This document shows, one piece after another, positions 58,952 through 64,000 of a stretch of DNA of 64,000 bases (position 1 is its first letter; every line of letters starts with the position of its first letter). The stretch is from Ascidia mentula (Eukaryota; Chordata; Ascidiacea; Phlebobranchia; Ascidiidae), in contig OX387200.1 in assembly GCA_947561715.1 (NCBI GenBank), forward strand, positions 16,370,501 to 16,434,500, read 5' to 3'. A model generated the notes under the pieces. It did no database searches. It was not told the origin of the DNA and worked only from the letters and a program-made list of their open reading frames with translations. Position numbers and translations under genes: made by a program.

Positions 58952-59755
58952 TTACAAATTTGGTGGCACTGGAATAATAGAACTCTGCGACACTGCAAGT
59001 GGGTTAACTATGCTGGAATGAGTGTTAAGCTGATTAATCACTTCTTCTTCATCTTCTTCAGCAGCATCAGCCGATCCCTTGATTAAATATAAGTAAGTTG
59101 AGCGAAGATTTTTTCTTAAATCATTATCATCAAGAGATTTAATTTGTTCTGTTAACGACTGCATACACTCCTCAACTACTAACGCTGAGACTGGAGACAA
59201 ATCAGGCAAAGGTTTGCTTGCAATGGCACATGCCAAATATTTGTATATTTCTCCATAATCTGGCTCCGGAAAGGCCTTGCTTGTATTTGATTTTGGTGTT
59301 AATTCGGGAACATCCTCTTCTATTGCCGCCATTATTGTTGAAATCAGCTGCTGTTCCACATCAGTGTGGTCTGGAGTTACTGCATCAATAATTTCTACCC
59401 ATTTATCTATGGGTGTGTCATGTCGTTTTCGGTAATCCCGGACTTTTCCACAGTTTTGTTTCAAATAATAATGAATTCCCCTTTCGCCATGGGAGATACT
59501 GGGAGCAAGTGACTTAATCTTCTTCGCAGTTTCAATACTGACGCCACTGTTACTTACAAAGTATCCAGGCTTTAGTACTTTTTCCATTGCTGAACATAAT
59601 TTTTGTTTATCTTGGACAGTCCATGAATTTTGGTCGAGCTTGTTTATTTTTCGTCTGAGTTGGTAGGGGGCAATGTTTGCTTTCGTCTCAGTGGAAAGTA
59701 AGGCACTGTTTGAAGTGCGAATCGATTTTCTTCCTTTTTTCATAGTTGTTTTCAT
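58952..59755 (-). CDS. SNAPC2: snRNA-activating protein complex subunit 2 (SNAPC2-like)
   Basis: Intronless, 267 codons (human about 334). SNAPc binds the proximal sequence element of snRNA promoters in the nucleus. Similarity to SNAPC2 is by order of motifs: LRRKINKLDQNSWTVQDKQK (SANT/Myb-like start, in the place of the human PARYLG...TWSAREKRQL), then TPIDKWVEIIDAVT, then DYGEIYKYLACAI (human DFEKIYKYLSSV), then a leucine-rich helix with SALVVEECMQSL, and a terminal NPLAV segment. The human Pro-rich linker is missing, explaining the shorter length. A basic N-terminus (MKTTMKKGRKS) fits nuclear import. The assignment was made from remembered family features, without an alignment. Confidence 0.8.
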   Translation of the reverse strand: MKTTMKKGRKSIRTSNSALLSTETKANIAPYQLRRKINKLDQNSWTVQDKQKLCSAMEKVLKPGYFVSNSGVSIETAKKIKSLAPSISHGERGIHYYLKQNCGKVRDYRKRHDTPIDKWVEIIDAVTPDHTDVEQQLISTIMAAIEEDVPELTPKSNTSKAFPEPDYGEIYKYLACAIASKPLPDLSPVSALVVEECMQSLTEQIKSLDDNDLRKNLRSTYLYLIKGSADAAEEDEEEVINQLNTHSSIVNPLAVSQSSIIPVPPNL

Positions 59756-62700
59756 ACTTTAAGAACCAAACAACGCCTACTTTGTTCCGTCAACACTTCT
59801 TGTAGCTCTGCGAACAGTGCAAACAGCTATAGGACATTGGCGAATTGGCGATTGTTTTGATTTTCTCTGGTGCCAGTGGTGCCGCGCATGTTTATTTGGC
59901 CACTACACGATGATAGAGCGCCATAAAAAAACTTTACACTTATTACCTTTATTTTACAAAACATAAGATTCTTTGAAGGGTAGAATCAGTTCAATCTCTT
60001 TGGCGCTACTACTCGTTTGCAAAACAATGCGCTTACAATTTAATGAAACTATTAATTTTGACGATAGTATAAATAATAAACAAAGGTAATATTGTGACTC
60101 TCCCGTTATAGCGCCTATAATGTAGAAATATAGGCAGCAGCAAGTTCAAATCCAACAGGGTTAAATAACACGAACGCCGGCTTGTTTGCCATTTCTTCGG
60201 CGCAAACGGGGGAAAATGAATGATGTTTCATTTCCGAAAGTTGTGTTTCAAATTTCAAGTGGCGTAAAGTTTGTTTGGATTCAGCGCATTGTTTGCAGGA
60301 AAGTGGGTTTTGTTCAAGTGTGCTTTTTAAATCAGTCGGTGTAATGGTCGACGTTGTGCTGTAATGTTGGAAATGGGTATGGCTGTATGTCATATTGGAT
60401 TTCGAGTCTGAAAAATGTTTGCCAGATTTTCATTCTAGCTCTTGAAAATGTTGCCTTACACTGCATAAGTTACGATGAAAACCTAAACCATGTTATTTTT
60501 GTCAACTTTATCGGAGATCAGAGCATGTAAGTAGTCGATTTGCTTGTAATTTTGATTGTGTAGGCTATAGATTGTTGTCTGTTGTATTATTTGTTATTTC
60601 TCGTAAGTAAGCCATGCAAGGCCTACTACCCTGTTCTTCCCAAAAAATCCCAAAAATTGCAGTTCATGATTTTCAGCCATGGTTGTATAGTCTAGCCTAT
60701 ACGTTTTAGTCTTACAACAATAGCTTATAGAGCTTCCTGCTTTTATTGTTTCAGTAATTAGTAATAGCCCAGAGTTGCTCTTCGAGCTTGCGTTTATTTT
60801 TGTTGGATACGCTTTTGTATTGAATGTGGCAACATAGTAAGAAAATACGTGCCAGCGACGTATGCTCGATAAACGTATATTTGCGCTACACCTTGAAAAC
60901 TACGTTGGAGTTTTTTATTTGTATACTTGGAGCATTGGCAGTAGTTTTTTTGCCTTGCGCAGATCGAGCATTGCTCGCAGCATACTTGGCATTCTTTTCG
61001 CTTGACAAAAGCGTCTAGCGATCATCGGCGACGAAAAAATAAGGAAGATATAAGTGAAAATGAGGCGCTCGTCGAGCACGCCCGCTTTTGCACCGAAAAA
61101 GGCAATTCGTTTCGCTTCGTCTGCCTCGAACCCCTCTGGTTCAATTTACGAGCACTTTATCACTGCAGAAGAGAAGATACCAAGTTTCAACGACGCTCTG
61201 AGCATAACGTTTTAAGGCAGGACTGCCTGAAGCTATTTTGTGCTGAGAGGTGTGCTGCAAAAGTTTACTGTTGTGTTGGCGTGTGGGCATCAAAATTTAG
61301 CGCCAGGCATAAATTAGTTCATGATCGATATTGTGTCAACTGAGTGCGGAAATCGATTATCTGCGAACGAACTTAAGGCGGTGACGTAATTTTGTGGCAG
61401 AATGGTTGAATGACCTCGAATTACACATCCAGAAAAAATGCTTCCAGTGTTCCAGTTTCTTTTGAGGCTTCTCGACTGTGCCGAATATTTTGTGTAGTCA
61501 GGTTGTTTTGTGTTAAAAAGCTTAGTGTAACGCTATAGTGTATGCAATGAAGCATCCGGAATCTTGTACTCTTATCCATCGTGCTGTGACGTGCATTAAT
61601 TGACATGTGAAGCACGGCGTTGCAGCAGGAAAACAAACAGGCTGCATTACATGCGGTAATAGCCTACAAGTTGTTCGAGTAATGTAAGCAGTTTCGCAGT
61701 TGTTGGACCTTCAAGTAATTGCCCAATTGAAGAGTAACAATGAACGCGTGCTGTGTACAAGAACAGATTAGTTGTCTTGGCAGTGCAGTGCATTTTACAT
61801 TGTAGCCTACTAGAGTTATGTTATGGAAGGGATAATCAAGATAAGACCGGAGGTGGGCTGAAAGGAAATGAGACACGCATGTTAAGCGTGCGTACGGTAC
61901 AGGAGGTTTGGCCTGTGATTGTTTTGAAATATTACTAGAAGTGCTTCAAGCGCTGCTTCAGCTTCCGCAATATTTACCAGAAGAGAAGTTAACCTGATTT
62001 TATTTGAGGGTAAATTTCTTCACAGATTTGGTAAGGATGAGATGTTGTGTGCATGACTGCAATTAGTGATTCACGGAATATCACGACAGGGTCCATTTAG
62101 GCGAGCATGCCCATAGTTTTGATTAACGATGTCGTTACGAAGTCAAGACAGGAAACTGCGGTTGGAGGTCCATAACGTTATGTCTCGAAGCCACAAATTT
62201 CTCCAAATCCCTCGGGTTGAAACTGCGGCCCATTAGTCCAGAAAGAAATACAGTGGAGTTTTTATTTTAACGTTTCAAACTACTGTTTTGGAAGTGTGCA
62301 GACTTGTTTCGATATTCCTATGCCACCACTCTGGATTTTGAAATAACGCAAAAATATCGGAATTTGATGACGATTATGTAAAAGTGCCAACCAACATGTT
62401 CTAGGCCTACATGTTTCTGTTTGTGTATCAGAACTGTGTGTTAAACTTGGCTGTGCCTAAAAGAGAAATGTGCGACATTTCCGGTCGCGCCTAGCACTTC
62501 GATTGCGAAGCGCTTTAAGCAGTTGTGCGCAAGTAGGAAATCACGTTTAGGTGCAACGTATTTAGCAACGCGCACAAACAGCCAACTGCGCGCTTACATG
62601 AGTTCATAACGTGCAGAACAACAGCGGTTACCAAGCCTAATTGATATACAAGTGACTTTAAATACCGCAAAACGGCCACTTGCCCGTTGCACCGCTTGTT

Positions 62701-63178
62701 TCTGACTCTCATGTTACACAAGTGCTCGCCACACGTAACCTGTGCAGCAGAGCGAAACGAAGGCAAAACCTGGCCTTTTCATGTTGCGCCGTGTTTGCTT
62801 TCGTATACGTCACAAGTTTACAAGCGTAGCCCAGTTCTATGCGGCCTTGTAGCGTTGTTAATAGTGGCGGACAACCGCGGGCGGTTGGCGCTGGCATCGT
62901 TCGAGACACTCGAGACGCAGCGGCAGAGCAGTAGCGTCACCGCTGCTGACTGGAGACAATTGAACAAGTTTCTTATGGGCCCGCCCAGTTGCCCGAAAGT
63001 TAAAGCAATATTCGCGTGAAGCGTGTTCATTGTTTGCACGAACTGTTTGCATTTGTTAAGACTCCTCGCATTAAGCCGTGGCTGTTTTTCAGGCCCTGGA
63101 TGTAAATGAGGCTGGCATAAATTGAGGATAGTAGACAATAAAGCCCCTTTAGGTCAGTTAAGATAGTAAACCACAATC
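59756..63178. other. Intergenic region upstream of SNAPC2 and the caldesmon-like gene
   Basis: Left part is the SNAPC2 upstream side; right part (about 62450-63060) is CpG-rich and is the likely promoter of the caldesmon-like gene. A TTTTTCAG acceptor at 63085-63092 lies 86 nt before its ATG, suggesting an upstream non-coding exon or a trans-splice site. Open frames at 61002-61343 and 62687-63138 are on both strands in CpG-rich DNA and are not called. Confidence 0.45.
60115..60393 (-). CDS. Hypothetical 92-codon ORF
   Basis: ATG-started frame beginning MTYSHTHFQHYS and ending FELAAAYISTL, with two CxxC-like cysteines in the middle (SCKQC). An ATTAAA-like poly(A) variant lies about 75 nt after the stop on this strand. 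No family recognised. It might be a small gene or the upstream part of the SNAPC2 transcription unit. Confidence 0.3.
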   Translation of the reverse strand: MTYSHTHFQHYSTTSTITPTDLKSTLEQNPLSCKQCAESKQTLRHLKFETQLSEMKHHSFSPVCAEEMANKPAFVLFNPVGFELAAAYISTL

Positions 63179-64000
63179 ATGACTGATGTAATGGACGACT
63201 CGGTTTCTTGGGAGCAGAGACGTGAAATGAGAAGAAAAAAGAGACAGGAACTTCTTGCTGAAGCAGACAGGTAACATGCATGGACTTTGTCTGTCATGTT
63301 TTACAAGCATACATCATGTAATGAAATCAATAAATTACCATGCTTTATGTTCTATAAATAACTTGTAATTGGTGTAGATTGGTCAAGAAGACAGACGATG
63401 TGGCCTCCTCTAACACAACTTCAAGATATTCCCGTGACAATGCACAAATGGATGAAGAAGATGACTTTGAAAAGGAAAGACAGCGACGCAGACGTGAACG
63501 AGAAGAAAGGCGAAGGAAGGAACGAGAGGAGCTTGAGTATGTTAATTTTGCATTGTGTGTAAACTGAACTCCTTTGTATTGCTTATAAAAATATTTTGTA
63601 GTAACTCCATAATGTATATATTATATAATGTAAAAAGTTTTGCTACATAATATGTGCAACATTTTTTGTTTGTAAGTATATGCATTGAGATTATACACGA
63701 GTATGTAATTCAGTGTTGAATTGCAGGAAGCAATTGAAAGATGAGGAAGAATCAAGACTGGAGCGTGAAAGACGCAGAGAAGAGAGACGGTAAGAGGCCC
63801 GCTACAGTTTTACTTGCCTAACGTACAGTACAGCCTTGCCCTCACCAGAAAGGTTTGATCAAAAAAGTTGCCTGTTTGTAAACGAACTTCTCAGGTTGAT
63901 CTAAAAGCCAGTAACATGAAATCTGTTAAAAGTGATCAACAAAAGAGGTAAATCAGTTTGCGTTGTTGCGAATTTTGAGCCGAAATAAATCAAACTTGAT
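63179..64000 (+). CDS. Caldesmon-like protein, N-terminal exons (runs off window)
   Basis: Exons 63179-63270, 63378-63536, 63727-63789, joined in phase 2 each time. The next exon lies beyond the window. The start MTDVMDDSVSWEQRREM is followed by RRKKRQELLAEADRL, resembling the caldesmon N-terminus (FERRRELRRQKREEMRLEAE). An acidic patch (MDEEDDFEKE) and a highly charged Arg/Glu stretch (RQRRRREREERRRKERE) then follow, predicting a long single helix. Caldesmon binds actin, myosin and calmodulin in smooth muscle and non-muscle cells. Because low-complexity charged sequence aligns easily, another Arg/Glu-rich helical protein is possible, but the first 25 residues support caldesmon. Confidence 0.7.

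Overview
This is eukaryotic, intron-rich, AT-leaning chordate DNA, most likely from a tunicate (an ascidian such as Ciona or a relative). The basis is a compact single-copy spalt-like (Sall) gene, FTCD, SNAPC2 and a caldesmon-like gene packed with short introns, plus a lineage-type tandem array of receptors unlike any vertebrate family I recognise. Species is inferred. No bacterial features (operons with RBS, CRISPR, IS) are present.

Layout: 1-6.7 kb is a CpG-rich stretch without a recognisable gene, lying upstream of Sall. 6.77-12.89 kb (+) holds the Sall zinc-finger transcription factor in 15 exons (1145 codons as modelled, C2H2 fingers grouped 2-3-2-2). 13.77-53.52 kb (-) is a head-to-tail array of eleven intact rhodopsin-like seven-transmembrane receptors (GPCR-1 to GPCR-11 here) and one chimeric pseudogene. 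All eleven have the same six-exon layout and the same intron phases (1,1,0,1,2). They also share a Cys module just before TM1 (C-x7-C-x7-C-x2-C), lack the usual TM3 cysteine, and carry QQR/TQR/GMR instead of DRY and NVxxY instead of NPxxY. GPCR-1 to -4 have short N-termini; GPCR-5 to -11 carry long, mostly Thr/Ser/Pro-rich ectodomains. 55.23-58.76 kb (-) is a complete FTCD gene (541 codons, 11 exons). It lies 196 bp downstream of an intronless SNAPC2-like gene (58.95-59.76, -). At the right edge (63.18 kb onward, +) a caldesmon-like gene begins and runs out of the window.

The array records its own history. A two-gene unit is duplicated (about 28.49-32.63 kb versus 37.22-41.93 kb), and another segment is copied (26.79-28.48 kb versus 32.63-33.61 kb). 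The chimeric pseudogene sits exactly where those two homologies meet. Comparing the copies exposes three insertions with target-site duplications: an inverted-repeat element carrying a hammerhead ribozyme with intact core motifs (27.2 kb, minus strand), a small hAT-type MITE (27.8 kb), and a 620-bp fold-back element (37.9-38.5 kb). A plus-strand, coding-like but twice-interrupted single-pass membrane protein relic lies between GPCR-1 and GPCR-2.

The most notable contents are the unusual receptor family with its juxtamembrane Cys module, and the hammerhead-bearing element. Coordinates of exons were derived by hand from splice consensus and frame continuity. Every multi-exon CDS that lies complete within the window sums to a multiple of three.
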